In this document: positions 26,607-36,900 of the stretch, in pieces | How the letters are laid out: each line of letters begins with the position of its first letter | How positions within the stretch are numbered: position 1 is the first letter of the stretch | Assembly: GCA_947627655.1 (NCBI GenBank) | Contig: CANQWW010000006.1 | Span: forward strand, 1 to 42,725 | Reading direction: 5' to 3' | DNA from: an uncultured Acinetobacter sp. | Lineage (GTDB): Bacteria > Pseudomonadota > Gammaproteobacteria > Pseudomonadales > Moraxellaceae | DNA: 42,725 bases | The notes under the pieces: generated by a model | What the model was told of the DNA's origin: nothing | Seen by the model: the letters and a program-made list of their open reading frames with translations, nothing else | Database searches by the model: none | Translations under genes and position numbers: made by a program

Positions 26607-27059
26607 TCAAATAGGTGCGAGTGGTTTAAAAACATGTAGGGGTGTTCGGCCTGCTGAACGGCTGAAGAGTGTGCTGAAGCCAAGCTGCGTATAATATGTC
26701 AGTGCTGTTTGAGTGCTTTCAATTTCCAGATGATCGAGTTTTTTATGCACCACCTCCTCCAGCATGTGATTAAATAACAGGGTCCCATAACCCTGGCGTT
26801 GCATCGCACTGCTGACATAATGCATACGGATTTCTCCCTGATCACTGACCATGAGAAAACCGACCACTTTGTCATGTACGGTATAGACCCAGCTATCGTT
26901 ATACAGCATTTCCACAATTAAACTTGAATGGGTAAATGCTTCAAACCAGGTTTGTATTCGGCTTTCTTGGCGCTGATGATCCAGCACACAAGAGCGAATA
27001 CTGTCATGGATCATGTTTAAGATTTGAGGAATATCCTGTACTTTTCCTTCACGAATCAT
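26607..27059 (-). CDS. GNAT family N-acetyltransferase
   Basis: A 150-residue GNAT protein. The acetyl-CoA loop is SSAMQRQGYGTLLFNHML at about residues 83-100, with the beta strand MHYVSS in front. A LEIESTQTALTYYTQLGF segment near the end is the usual C-terminal signature. The substrate is not known. The ATG at 27059 follows AGGTGG at eight bases. It converges with the broken cyclase gene. Confidence 0.9.
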   Translation of the reverse strand: MIREGKVQDIPQILNMIHDSIRSCVLDHQRQESRIQTWFEAFTHSSLIVEMLYNDSWVYTVHDKVVGFLMVSDQGEIRMHYVSSAMQRQGYGTLLFNHMLEEVVHKKLDHLEIESTQTALTYYTQLGFSTLFSRSAGRTPLHVFKPLAPI

Positions 27060-27467
27060 AATCTAAATTTAAACCACCTATATCATACGGGTGTTTCATT
27101 TAGCAGCATATGTAGTACGAAAGAAAGTGCAAGATTGTAGTGTTTTTAAGTGAATTAGCTTCAAAGTTAGGCATTCTAGCGGGTTTTTGTAGGCGATTTG
27201 TGTGTTAATAAACCTGTGTAAATAATTAAAAGCAGATCATTACTGTTAAAAATATATAAAGATAATCTTTTTAACGGCCCTTAAATAAAAATCATTTTTG
27301 CTATGCCACACTCAAACTCTATTTAATCCCAATTCGAAATATCTTGAAATGACTTAAATCGCCTATTTATCACTCAATATGTTAAGGTTTGTAAAGAAAA
27401 TGAGATCAAATTCAGCATTTTCTCATCGATTAAAACTATAAAAATTGCACAATAATGGGCTTATTTT
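27060..27467. other. 408-base AT-rich spacer between divergent genes
   Basis: No ORF or RNA gene is seen. One eight-bp inverted repeat AGAAAATG/CATTTTCT is at 27395-27402 and 27416-27423, without a T run, just before the rightward gene at 27468. The leftward GNAT promoter and the rightward promoter lie here, but no clear hexamers were found. Confidence 0.4.
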
Positions 27468-27962
27468 ATGATCAAATTATTGGTTTTTATCTGCTTTTTA
27501 ATAGCTGCTTATGCAGGATGGATGATTGGCCTCAAAATATATAGAACTAGTCACCAACGCAAAAAGTGGTTGCAAAAACTTCCTGCTTTTTTTAATTCCT
27601 CAGCAAATGTCTCTACAACCAATATTGAAGACCGCTTGCCATGTGAAGTGGTCGTTGATGCCTATGAGTTGCAGTTATTTGATGATGTGGCCCACTTATT
27701 TTTTCAAACCACGACCAAAGTGACAGAGCCTACCCAAGCGCAGCAGCTACAGCAGCAATGGCTGAATAAAATGCCGATGCAAACCACTACCTTGATCCGC
27801 ACTCTGGATTTGGGGGAGTGGTCGATTTACTGGAATTTTTATGACCAATCACTGGAATATTATGTGGGACGTTACGGTATTTTTTGTACCCATGTCGACC
27901 GTGATGGTGAGGAACATAAACATGAATATTATTTTGAGCCTCGGCAGGCCGATTGTGCCTGA
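27468..27962 (+). CDS. Hypothetical membrane-anchored protein (164 aa)
   Basis: One N-terminal hydrophobic helix (about residues 3-24) is followed by a basic segment and a soluble domain of about 130 residues with many aromatic residues (WSIYWNFYDQSLEYYVGRYG). There is no signal-peptidase site that convinces me, so a single-pass anchor is likely, with positive residues at 25-38 facing the cytoplasm. No motif or family is recognised. The ribosome site is weak. It is the first of three small rightward genes of unknown link. Confidence 0.5.
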   Translation: MIKLLVFICFLIAAYAGWMIGLKIYRTSHQRKKWLQKLPAFFNSSANVSTTNIEDRLPCEVVVDAYELQLFDDVAHLFFQTTTKVTEPTQAQQLQQQWLNKMPMQTTTLIRTLDLGEWSIYWNFYDQSLEYYVGRYGIFCTHVDRDGEEHKHEYYFEPRQADCA

Positions 27963-28111
27963 ATCCTGAGATTTTGCTCGTAGATGAAAGAAAAGATAAG
28001 CCGGAATCGCGCAGGTTCTGATGGATTATGAATGGATATATGTCCCAATTCTATTTCATTTAGATCAACTCAATATATGATAGCTGGATTGAAGCGAGAT
28101 AGAAAAAGGCA

Positions 28112-28384
28112 ATGTTAATCGATTTCCGACAGGTTCAGCTCGACAAATTTCTTCAGCTGGCTACACAGATCGTAGAAAACCCTGCGGACTATCTGCAATT
28201 TGATTCTGTCTCTGATTTTTATAAAGCCACCTGGCTCGATGACTTCCCAACAGGAACCACCTGGTATGCTTCTGGTCTGGATGATGGGGCAGAGATATTC
28301 GATGCCATACTGTGTTATGCGCATGCCAAGTTAATCATCAGTTGTGGTGCTGAACGGACAGCCTATTTAAAGACTGACGATTGA
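28112..28384 (+). CDS. Hypothetical protein (90 aa)
   Basis: A small acidic soluble protein without membrane segments. AAAAAGG lies directly before the ATG. It contains two cysteines, one in an ILCYAHAKL segment and one in IISCGAERT near the end, and a central DDFPTGTTWYASGLDDGAE stretch. I do not recognise a family. Clean start, ordinary codon use and length argue that it is real. Confidence 0.5.
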   Translation: MLIDFRQVQLDKFLQLATQIVENPADYLQFDSVSDFYKATWLDDFPTGTTWYASGLDDGAEIFDAILCYAHAKLIISCGAERTAYLKTDD

Positions 28385-28532
28385 CTCTTTCGCCTGTATT
28401 TTATTGCGAATAGAATAATGACAGTCGCTAAAGAATCGGGCTTAATACATTTTGTATCAGAATCTCTGGGTTCGGGATCGTATTCTTTTGTTCTAAAAAG
28501 TCCATACCACATTAAAATAAATAGGAAAAATC

Positions 28533-29030
28533 ATGGCACATCAATTTACTGTTACTGCAAGCATCAATGGGGTATCCATTGAGGAATTTAAACGTCTGGC
28601 AAGCGATATCCACATGCATGAGGCGGTTTGTCGCCGTATTCCTGCCCAGAACATGGAAATTCTGGTCTCTGAGAAGCAAGGGGAAATCTATACCCTGAAG
28701 CGTAGCTATAATCTGGATGTGAATATTCCAGAGATTGCCAAAAAATTGTTAAAAGATGCATTCCGTTTACAGCGTACCGATATCAGCAATCTGGACAAAC
28801 TGACATCAACGGTCGCATTAGGGGCGAATCTGCCGATTGAAGCAACCTGCCAGCGTGCGGTCAAAGGTGATGAGCGCCAGATTGAGTTTCAGCTGGACTG
28901 GACGGTCAAGGTGAAAGTACCTTTAGTTGGCGGGATGCTGGAAAAGCATGCCGAAGGTGAAATCCGTAAATTCAGCCAGATTGAAATCGGGATTATTGAG
29001 GATGAGATCCGCAAAAGCCTGACTGCTTAA
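28533..29030 (+). CDS. DUF2505 family protein
   Basis: A 165-residue soluble protein with AGGAAAAATC before the ATG. The opening F-x-V-x-A-S-I-N-G pattern, the internal RSYNLDVNIPEIAKKLL segment and the VKVKVPLVGGMLEKHAEGEI end match my memory of DUF2505, a START/SRPBCC-like fold with a hydrophobic cavity. The function is not established; ligand binding is plausible. Confidence 0.65.
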   Translation: MAHQFTVTASINGVSIEEFKRLASDIHMHEAVCRRIPAQNMEILVSEKQGEIYTLKRSYNLDVNIPEIAKKLLKDAFRLQRTDISNLDKLTSTVALGANLPIEATCQRAVKGDERQIEFQLDWTVKVKVPLVGGMLEKHAEGEIRKFSQIEIGIIEDEIRKSLTA

Positions 29031-29212
29031 AGCCGGATTGTATTTAGGACGCGACATCTTCAGAAAAAAGAGCATTGTTGTCCCACAATTTTAACTCGGT
29101 TTTTATGAAGCAATAAAAAATGAAATATTAATTTAAATATATGATATTTATGGTTAATTACTATGTAGTCTCATCTTTTTTTTAAAGTTTCAATGGCCTT
29201 GTACAGGCAAAA

Positions 29213-29430
29213 CCCTACTTTGCAAAGACCCCAATGCGAACTCAAAATATATATATTGAGTTCGCAAAAAAGTCTCTTATGCCCCATACATGACATCCTG
29301 AGCCAGTTTTAGCACTGCGTTAACACGTAGTGTAAGAATGGGTCATGTGTCATGTGTGGTATCCCTGCCACACACCTAGCTTAAACCGAATCACTGCAAC
29401 TATGGAACAGCAGTGCCCGATTGGGGCGCT
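29213..29430. ncRNA. Structured spacer, possible non-coding RNA
   Basis: This spacer between convergent genes holds a series of inverted repeats. TGCGAACTCAA/TTGAGTTCGCA is perfect over 11 bp (29235-29245 with 29256-29266). A 12-bp stem (29284-29295 with 29348-29359, one G-T pair) encloses an eight-bp hairpin CACTGCGT/ACGTAGTG (29313-29332). GTGTGG (29354-29359) can instead pair with CCACAC (29368-29373). A final stem AGTGCCC/GGGCGCT (29412-29430) sits next to the symporter stop. No known RNA family is recognised and no promoter was identified, so this is inference from base pairing alone. Confidence 0.35.
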
Positions 29431-29435
29431 TTCTA

Positions 29436-30752
29436 TTATTGTTCAGTCATCACTTTGAGCGGTTCAGGCGCTTTTTCAAACTTGCTGGTATAAACTAATG
29501 CCGTGCATATCGTCACGATACAGACAGTCCAGATGTAATACATCGCACCGATATTGCTATACAGGCTCAGCCACTGCACCAGTGGCAGGGTCATTCCCCC
29601 GGCAATGGCATAGGCCAGGTTATAAGAGAAAGAAATCCCGGTAAAACGGATTTGAGCCGGGAACATTTTCACCATGCTATACGACACCATACCGACTGTG
29701 CCTGAGCTGAGGCCGAGCAGCATATACAGTATAAAGACAGTAGCGGGGGCTACATGCCCCAAACTGTTATAGAAGATTGCTGCCATGGCAGCCACCAGTA
29801 ATGAACCGAACAGAATTACTCGACCTGCACCGAAACGGTCGGCCAATACGCCGGCCAAAACACAACCGAACATTTGCATCACGATTGCAGCACTTTGCAT
29901 TTTAAAGGCATCAGCACGTTCAAAGCCAAAGTTTCCCACCAATAAATTTGGCATGGCCAGAATCAGAACCACCACACAACCGGTCAGGAACCAGGTAAAC
30001 AGCATACCGATGCCCACAGCGGTTTTATGCTGAGCCAATACCTGCTTGATCGGTAAGGCTTTAGCCAGTTCTTTTTTTGCTTGCATGGCTTTAAATACCG
30101 GGGTTTCTTTTAGATAGCTCCGTAAGTACAGCGCCACCAACCCAAAGATACCCCCCAAGATAAAGGGAATGCGCCAAGCCCAGGCTTTGATTTCGGCTTC
30201 AGTAAACTGCAGCGAAATAAACAGCGACATCAAGGCACCCAGCAGAATCCCGAGCGACAGGCCAGCGGTCAGTACCCCATTGGCAATCCCAATCCGGCGT
30301 TCTGGAACATGTTCAGAAACAAAGGTCCAGGCTGCCGGGATTTCTCCACCAATAGCAATACCCTGTAATACCCGCATTAGCAGCAAGAGTACGGGTGCAG
30401 TATAGCCAATACTTGCAAAAGTTGGCATTGCGCCGATCATCAACGTAGGCAGGGCCATGAGCAGGATCGACAGACTGAACAGGCGTTTACGTCCGATCAG
30501 ATCACCAAAATGTGCCATGACCACGCCACCCAAAGGGCGGAAGAAATAGCCGGCAGCAAAAATGCCATAGGTATTTAGCATGGCCCAGAATGGACTTAAA
30601 GTACTGGGAAAGAAAAGCTCTGAAATGAGTTTGGCATAGAACACATAGATGACGAAATCATAAAACTCCAGCGCACCACCGAGTGATGAAAGACCCAGCG
30701 TACGTTTATCTGCTGGTGTCAGACGTGACTGTCCCTGCATATCAAAATCCAT
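29436..30752 (-). CDS. MHS family MFS transporter (proline/betaine or organic-acid type)
   Basis: A 438-residue, 12-helix transporter of the metabolite:H+ symporter group. Marks are GGALEFYDFVIYVFYAKLI in helix 1, motif A with HFGDLIGRKRLFSLSI and the helix 4-5 region RVLQGIAIGGEIPAAWTFVS. The group includes ProP, ShiA, KgtP and citrate carriers; the solute cannot be told here. The ATG at 30752 has no clear ribosome site; 30740 is another option. It ends beside the structured spacer, whose last hairpin could be its terminator, though the T run is weak. Confidence 0.88.
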   Translation of the reverse strand: MDFDMQGQSRLTPADKRTLGLSSLGGALEFYDFVIYVFYAKLISELFFPSTLSPFWAMLNTYGIFAAGYFFRPLGGVVMAHFGDLIGRKRLFSLSILLMALPTLMIGAMPTFASIGYTAPVLLLLMRVLQGIAIGGEIPAAWTFVSEHVPERRIGIANGVLTAGLSLGILLGALMSLFISLQFTEAEIKAWAWRIPFILGGIFGLVALYLRSYLKETPVFKAMQAKKELAKALPIKQVLAQHKTAVGIGMLFTWFLTGCVVVLILAMPNLLVGNFGFERADAFKMQSAAIVMQMFGCVLAGVLADRFGAGRVILFGSLLVAAMAAIFYNSLGHVAPATVFILYMLLGLSSGTVGMVSYSMVKMFPAQIRFTGISFSYNLAYAIAGGMTLPLVQWLSLYSNIGAMYYIWTVCIVTICTALVYTSKFEKAPEPLKVMTEQ

Positions 30753-31092
30753 TGTCTATTTAAAGAATGAAGCCATTGTAAAAGAAGTGATTTTTCTTGA
30801 ATAATTAATCTTTCTTTGCAGCAAGTAAATAAAAAGTTATCTAAAGAGGTATGATCAAAATTGATTGCGATCCGGTTTTTATTTTTATAAGTCATTTTAA
30901 TGACATCCATCAAGCTGGCCTGCCATAACAGTAGGACAGGGAAAATGATTATTGATTTAAGTCAAAACCTATCTGGAGAGATCGCATACTGAGGTTGCTA
31001 ATATCTATGTTAGATATTCTGCTTTAGCACTGCATAAAACTGGATTATAACGAAGAAAGATAGCGACATTTACCCAAAAGGGAGCATGAAAA
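30753..31092. other. 340-base divergent promoter spacer
   Basis: AT-rich spacer between the leftward symporter and the rightward deformylase. One seven-bp inverted repeat AATATCT/AGATATT (31000-31006 with 31012-31018) lies about 75 bases before the deformylase gene and could be an operator. No ORF was seen. Confidence 0.4.
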
Positions 31093-31587
31093 ATGACAGT
31101 ACTGGCCGTAGCACAGCAAGGTGAAGCTATTCTGGGTTTAACTGCGGCACCTGTGGCTGAATCTGAATTCGCAAGTGAATGGTTATATCAGCTCAATGCT
31201 GCCATGCTGGACACGATGCTGAACCGGCAGGGTGTTGGGATTGCTGCGCCACAGGTTTATATTTCTAAACGGGTAATCATTATCGCTTCCCGTCCTAACT
31301 TGCGTTACCCCGATGCACCGTATATGCAACCGGTGACGATGGTCAATCCGGAAATTCTGTATGCGTCTGAAGCCCAGGTGCTGGGTGAAGAAGGCTGTTT
31401 AAGTGTGCCTGATCGGCGTGGCGAGCTAGCACGTGCGCAAAATATTACCGTACGTTACTACTCGCTAGAGGGTAAACAAATGGATACCGAGTTCAGTGAT
31501 TTTGCTGCACGGATCGTACAGCATGAAATTGATCACCTGAATGGAATTTTATTTACTCAGCGTCTGCGTATGGCCACAGGGGGTTAA
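31093..31587 (+). CDS. def: Peptide deformylase (additional-copy type)
   Basis: A 164-residue metalloenzyme that removes the formyl group from new proteins. All three metal-site motifs are intact: GVGIAAPQ (47-54), EGCLS with the cysteine ligand (100-104) and HEIDH (144-148). The usual deformylase partner gene fmt is not next to it, so this is probably a second def copy outside the fmt operon. GGGAG lies nine bases or so upstream of the ATG. Its stop codon overlaps the stop of the convergent YbjQ gene. Confidence 0.92.
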   Translation: MTVLAVAQQGEAILGLTAAPVAESEFASEWLYQLNAAMLDTMLNRQGVGIAAPQVYISKRVIIIASRPNLRYPDAPYMQPVTMVNPEILYASEAQVLGEEGCLSVPDRRGELARAQNITVRYYSLEGKQMDTEFSDFAARIVQHEIDHLNGILFTQRLRMATGG

Positions 31588-32021
31588 GTCTTTTTGATGG
31601 CGGTGCCATAAGCAAAAACCTCGACCATGCCCCCTTGCATGCCGAGTTCTGTGGTACTCAGGCGTAGACCCATAATATGGGTAGCGCCCATTTTCTCGGC
31701 TTCCTGTTTTAGGCGGAGTACTGCTTCACGCCGGGCGCGTTCCACAATGCTCTCATAACTGAGCAGACGTCCACCGAGCATATTCTGGATGTTGGCAATC
31801 ACATATTTAAAATAGTCGTGTGAGATCACTACATTAGCGCTAATCAGTTGTCCTTCAAATACTGAAGTGGCGAAGCGCTGATTATCCAGGGTGATATAGG
31901 CCAGCCGCGCTTCCTGCTCTGCCAGTTCTTTCAGGTGTTTCTGTTCATAGTAGCGGCCAAAACCAAAACCTACGCTAAACAGAATCAGAAACACGATGAT
32001 CTGAAAAATCAGATTATCCAT
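31584..32021 (-). CDS. YbjQ (DUF74) family protein with N-terminal membrane helix
   Basis: A 145-residue protein: one hydrophobic helix at residues 4-22, then a basic-acidic linker, then a YbjQ domain (SANVVISHDYFKYVIANIQ, MLGGRLLSYESIVERARREA, MGATHIMGLRLSTTE, VEVFAYGTA). Structures of the family are pentamers; heavy-metal binding was proposed but is not shown. It begins three bases after the stop of the upstream paralogue, so both are one transcript. Confidence 0.82.
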   Translation of the reverse strand: MDNLIFQIIVFLILFSVGFGFGRYYEQKHLKELAEQEARLAYITLDNQRFATSVFEGQLISANVVISHDYFKYVIANIQNMLGGRLLSYESIVERARREAVLRLKQEAEKMGATHIMGLRLSTTELGMQGGMVEVFAYGTAIKKT

Positions 32022-32024
32022 GAT

Positions 32025-32378
32025 TTAACCTGCTGGAAAAGGATCGGGGAGTTTAGCTGCCAAAGGTTCCACCACCACGGCTGTCCCATATACAAATAGC
32101 TCAGATGCCCCTTGGGCAATATTTGACGTCGAGAAACGGATACCGACGATCGCATTGGCCCCCATTTGCTGGGCTTTCTCTATCATACGGTTCATGGCTT
32201 CCTGACGCGATTCTTCCAGAAGTTCGGTATAAGCGGTCAGCTCACCACCGACAATATTTTTTAAACTTGCCAGTAAGTCACGGCCGACATGTTTGCTACG
32301 TACCGTACTGCCATAGACCACATCAATTTGCCGGCGAATGACATGTCCCGGGACAGATTCCAGATTGCTGAGTAACAT
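32025..32378 (-). CDS. YbjQ (DUF74) family protein
   Basis: A 117-residue soluble paralogue of the next gene downstream. It matches E. coli YbjQ along its length from MLLSNLESVPGHVI onward (VGGELTAYTELLEESRQEAM, MGANAIVGIRFSTSN, ELFVYGTAVV). I chose ATG 32378 by that alignment; an upstream TTG at 32393 adds five residues. A gene pair of cytosolic and membrane-anchored YbjQ forms suggests a mixed complex at the membrane, which is inference. Confidence 0.85.
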   Translation of the reverse strand: MLLSNLESVPGHVIRRQIDVVYGSTVRSKHVGRDLLASLKNIVGGELTAYTELLEESRQEAMNRMIEKAQQMGANAIVGIRFSTSNIAQGASELFVYGTAVVVEPLAAKLPDPFPAG

Positions 32379-32438
32379 CTGCTCAATATTCAATAGATAA
32401 GATGTTATGAAGATAGGAAACTACCGCTTAAAAAGCAA

Positions 32439-32468
32439 TAAAAAAAGCCCACCGAAGTGAGCTTTTTC
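32439..32468 (-). terminator. Rho-independent terminator of the adeIJK operon
   Basis: On the minus strand the stem AGCTCAC/GTGGGCT with a TTCG tetraloop (32446-32463) runs into at least seven T. It lies 24 bases beyond the adeK stop. Confidence 0.9.
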
Positions 32469-32491
32469 TGAGGGATATTGAAAACCCAGAT

Positions 32492-33952
32492 TTATTGCTG
32501 CTTTGCTTGCTTGCGTTCAGCCGTCGATGGCTGATCACGAATGCTATCCGTCGTGTTGGTTTTTAAACCGCCACCTAAAGACTTATACAGCTCCACCTGG
32601 TTATTCAGGTTGGCCTGCTCTAGCAATAACAGCCCTTGCTCTGCCGCATAAGAAGTACGCTGTGCATCCAGTACGGTCAGATAACTGTCAATACCGGCGC
32701 GGAAGCGTGCATTCGACAGACGGTAAGTGGTATTGGTGGCATCGACCAGACGACGCTGGGCAGATAAACGGTCACCAATATTCTCACGTACCGCGAGTGC
32801 ATCATTCACTTCACGGAAAGCTGTTTGAATCGATTTTTCATAATCAGACAAAGCAATTTGCTGGTCTGTTTCTGAAATCCGGATGTTGGCCTGACGTGTA
32901 CCCCAGTCAAAGATCGGAATATCCAGACTCGGACCAATCGACCAGACGAAGTTACCTGATTTGAACAGGTCACTTAAGTCGGTCGACGCATAACCCGCTG
33001 AACCGGTCAGGCTGATGGTCGGGAATAAGCGCGCACGTGCAGCACCAATATTGGCACCTGCCGCAGACAGCTGATATTCCGCAGTACGAATGTCAGGACG
33101 GTTGGTCAACAGATCACTTGGAATACCTGCACCCAATGCAGATGCTTGGGTAATACGGGTAACGGTGTCTGCCGGTAATAAATTGGTCGGTACCGCTTGA
33201 CCCACCAGCAGATTTAACAGGTTTTGTGCCTGTGCCACCTGAGTTTTATAGTTCGCAACATCGTTACGTGCCGTCTCTACAGAAATCTGTGCTTGACGAA
33301 CCGGCACTTCACTGTCGATACCGACATCGAAACGTTTTTTGTTGAGGTTATAAGACTCAAGCTGGGTTTGCAGGGTCTGGTTTGCCAGCTTCAGGTTGGC
33401 ATTGGCAAATGAATAATTTAACCATGCCTGTGCCACCTGACTAATCAGAGAAATCTGGGTGGCATCACGCGCACTTTGCGTAGCCAGATAAGTATCGAGT
33501 GCATTGTCTTTCAGACTGCGCACACGGCCCCAGAAGTCCAGCTCATATGCTGTTACACCCAAACCGACATTATAACTGGTGATGGCACCACGGCTTTGTG
33601 AATTCAGGGTGTCCTGACGTAGCACACTACCGCTGGCGCCAATCGTCGGTAAGCGATTATTTTCAGTAATCTGATAAGCCTGCTGGGCACGTTGAATATT
33701 CAGTGCAGCAGTACGTAAATCACGGTTATTGGTTAAAGCCAGATCAAGCACCTGAACCAGACGCTGATCAGCAAAAAAATCTTTATAACCTTGCTCAGCA
33801 ACTGAGGTGCCCGAGGCAGACCCGAGATAGCTTTGCGGAATGTCGGCTTGTGCTACGGGCTCTGGGCCACGCATGCTTTGACAAGCTGTCAAAGCAAGCG
33901 CAAGTGCAGAAACCGCAATGCCACGACCTGAAACAGACCATACTTTATGCAT
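32492..33952 (-). CDS. adeK: Outer-membrane efflux channel AdeK (TolC/OprM-type)
   Basis: A 486-residue lipoprotein channel: residues 1-24 are a lipoprotein signal with lipobox LTAC (Cys24), followed by two duplicated OEP domains with long helices and barrel strands. NLLPADTVTR and NRPDIRTAEYQL are typical of the OprM/AdeK group. I chose ATG 33952, one codon after an in-frame GTG, because the adeJ stop TGA shares its A with this ATG, as in translational coupling. It carries substrates from the AdeI-AdeJ pump across the outer membrane. Confidence 0.95.
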   Translation of the reverse strand: MHKVWSVSGRGIAVSALALALTACQSMRGPEPVAQADIPQSYLGSASGTSVAEQGYKDFFADQRLVQVLDLALTNNRDLRTAALNIQRAQQAYQITENNRLPTIGASGSVLRQDTLNSQSRGAITSYNVGLGVTAYELDFWGRVRSLKDNALDTYLATQSARDATQISLISQVAQAWLNYSFANANLKLANQTLQTQLESYNLNKKRFDVGIDSEVPVRQAQISVETARNDVANYKTQVAQAQNLLNLLVGQAVPTNLLPADTVTRITQASALGAGIPSDLLTNRPDIRTAEYQLSAAGANIGAARARLFPTISLTGSAGYASTDLSDLFKSGNFVWSIGPSLDIPIFDWGTRQANIRISETDQQIALSDYEKSIQTAFREVNDALAVRENIGDRLSAQRRLVDATNTTYRLSNARFRAGIDSYLTVLDAQRTSYAAEQGLLLLEQANLNNQVELYKSLGGGLKTNTTDSIRDQPSTAERKQAKQQ

Positions 33953-36900
33953 CACGAGGTTTGCTCCTGTTTATTTTGTTGTTTTGGTTTGTACTTAAAG
34001 ATCGTTCGAATCCAGACATAGAATACTGGAATAAAGAAGATACCTAAAAGCGTTGAGCTGATGACGCCACCCAGTACACCATAACCGACCGAGTGCTGGC
34101 TACCTGCACCTGCACCTGAAGACAGGGCCAGTGGAAGTACACCAAAACCGAAGGCTAAGGTCGTCATGATAATTGGTCGTAAACGCATTTTCGCAGCATG
34201 CATGGTCGCTTCGAACAGTTCTTCACCCTGTTCCTGAAGCTCTTTGGCAAACTCTACGATCAGAATCGCATTTTTCGCCGACAAACCAATCACAGCAATA
34301 ATCGCCACCTGGAAATAAATGTTATTTGACAGGTTTGGATTCTGTAAGAGTACCATGCCGCCGTAGGTCATCAGCAATGCACCGACAATACCCAGCGGTA
34401 CCACCAGAAGTACAGAGAACGGAATAGACCAGCTCTCATACAGAGCAGCCAGACACAGGAACACAATTAATAATGACAGGGCGTACAAGAATGGTGCCTG
34501 GTCACCAGATTCGCGTTCTTCCAGAGACAGACCTGTCCATTCAAAGTCGAAACCTTGGAAGCCCATTTCTGGCAGTTTGGCAATAATTTCTTCCATGGCC
34601 TGCATCGCATCACCGGAGCTGACCCCTGGTGCTGGCGTACCCTGGATGTTCATGGCAGATACACCGTTATAACGCTCTAAACGTGGTGAACCATAGGTCC
34701 ATTCACCAGTTGCAAAAGCAGAGAACGGAACCATTTCACCACGGTTGTTACGTACATACCACTGATCAAGATCTTCCGGCATCATACGGGCGTTTGCTTC
34801 ACCTTGCACATAGACTTTCTTGACACGACCACGGTCGATAAAGTCATTAATGTATGAGCCGCCCCATGCAATTGCCATGGTGCTGTTGATTTCTGCAATA
34901 CTCACGCCTAGAGCACCGGCTTGAGCATGATCGACGATCACGCGGTACTGTGGCGTATCTTCCTGACCATTTGGACGTACACCGGTCAGACGTGAATCCT
35001 GCGCCGCCAGACCAAGAATGGTATTACGTGCATCAGTCAGTTTGGCATGGCCATTACCGCCAACATCTTTCAGCTGCAAGTTAAAGCCGGCAGATACACC
35101 CAGTTCAGGCATGGCTGGCAATTGTAGCGGCATGATGTAGCTTGCATCTTTCACAATCATGTTCAGGGCCATACCACGCTGAATAATGGCACCTACTTGT
35201 GATTCTGGTGTTGTCCGTTCTGACCAGTCTTTTAACTTAATAAAGGCCAGGCCGGCATTTTGACCGACGCCTGTGAACGAGAAGCCCGCCACACTAAACA
35301 CAGATTGGACATGGTCTTTTTCATTTTCAAGGAAATAACCGGTCATGGTGTTAATGACATTGTCGGTACGTTCCAGTGTTGCGTTAGGCGGCAACTGTAC
35401 CAAGGTCATCACCACACCCTGGTCTTCATCCGGTAAGAACGAAGAAGGCAGTTTCTGGAACAGCAGGACAATCACGCCCAGAACCAAGGCATAAATCACA
35501 CCAGACAGAATCTTGCTGTGAGTCATGCGATTCACGCCACCTTGATATTTGACCGAAACCTTATCAAAGCTGCGGTTGAACCAGCGGAAGAAACGCGCAA
35601 CCGGAGACTGGCTTTCTGGCTTGTTTGGATCATGCTGTTTGAGCATGGTCGCACACAGGGCAGGGGTAAAGGTTAAAGCCACAAACAGTGACAGGGCCAT
35701 GGCAGTCACAAGGGTGATGGAGAACTGACGATAAATCACTCCGGTGGTACCACCGAAGAAAGCCATTGGAATAAATACCGCAGCCAGTACCGAAGTAATA
35801 CCGACCAGCGCACCCGAAATCTGTCGCATGGACTTTTCAGTCGCCGAGACAGGATCCAGATGCTCTTCAACCATGACCCGTTCAACGTTTTCGACTACAA
35901 CGATCGCATCATCCACCAGAAGACCGATTGCCAGTACCATGGCAAACATGGTCAAGGTATTGATCGAGAAACCAAAGGCATTAATGACCGCAAATGTACC
36001 CAGCACTACGACAGGAACAGCCATGGTTGGAATGATGGTTGCACGCCAGTTCTGTAAGAACAGGAACATGACGATGAAGACCAGAATAATCGCTTCAATT
36101 AAGGTTTTAACAACACTCTTAATAGAAAGTTCGATAAATGGCGTGGTGTCAAAGGCAATGGTATCCACCATACCTGCAGGGTAGTTTGGACGGAGTTCTT
36201 CTAAACGTGCCTCAACAGCTTGAGCCGTATCCAGTGCATTGGCACCAGTGGCAAGTTTAATGGCCACACCACCGGCTGGTTTACCGTTAAATTTAGAATC
36301 AAACTGGTAGTTGTCCGCACCTAATTCCACACGTGCTACATCGCCCAAACGGACCTGTGCACCAGAGGTGGTGTTTTTCAGGAAGATATTGGCAAACTGT
36401 TCCGGTGTTTGTAACAGGCTTTGAGCCGTTACCGTTGCATTCAGTACCTGACCTTCAACCGAAGGCGCACCACCGAGCTGACCGACAGCCACCTGCGCGT
36501 TCTGAGTGCGCAGTGCATTGGCTACATCGCTAGGCGTGACTTGCAGGCTGGCCATTTTGGCAGGATCCAGCCAGATACGCATGGCATATGAACCACCAAA
36601 GACCTGAACTTCACCGACACCCGCCACACGGCTTAAAGGTTCGGAAATGTTCGAGTTAACATAGTCTTTAATGTCGTCTGCGGTCAGACTGCCATCTGGT
36701 GAGTAGAATGCCAGTACTTGCAGGAAGCTGGCACCTGACTTGGTGACACGCACACCCTGACGCTGTACATCTTCAGGCAGAAGGGCAGTAGCAGACTGCA
36801 GCTTGTTCTGTACCTGAACCTGAGCGATGTCAGGATCGACACCCTGTTCAAAGTTGACAGAAATAGAAGATGAACCGTTACCGGCACTGTTAGATGAAAT

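Noticed and set aside
29235..29266. Possible Xer/dif-like recombination site
   Set aside because: The arms do not resemble the XerC/XerD half-site sequences of Acinetobacter plasmid modules and the 10-base centre is too long.
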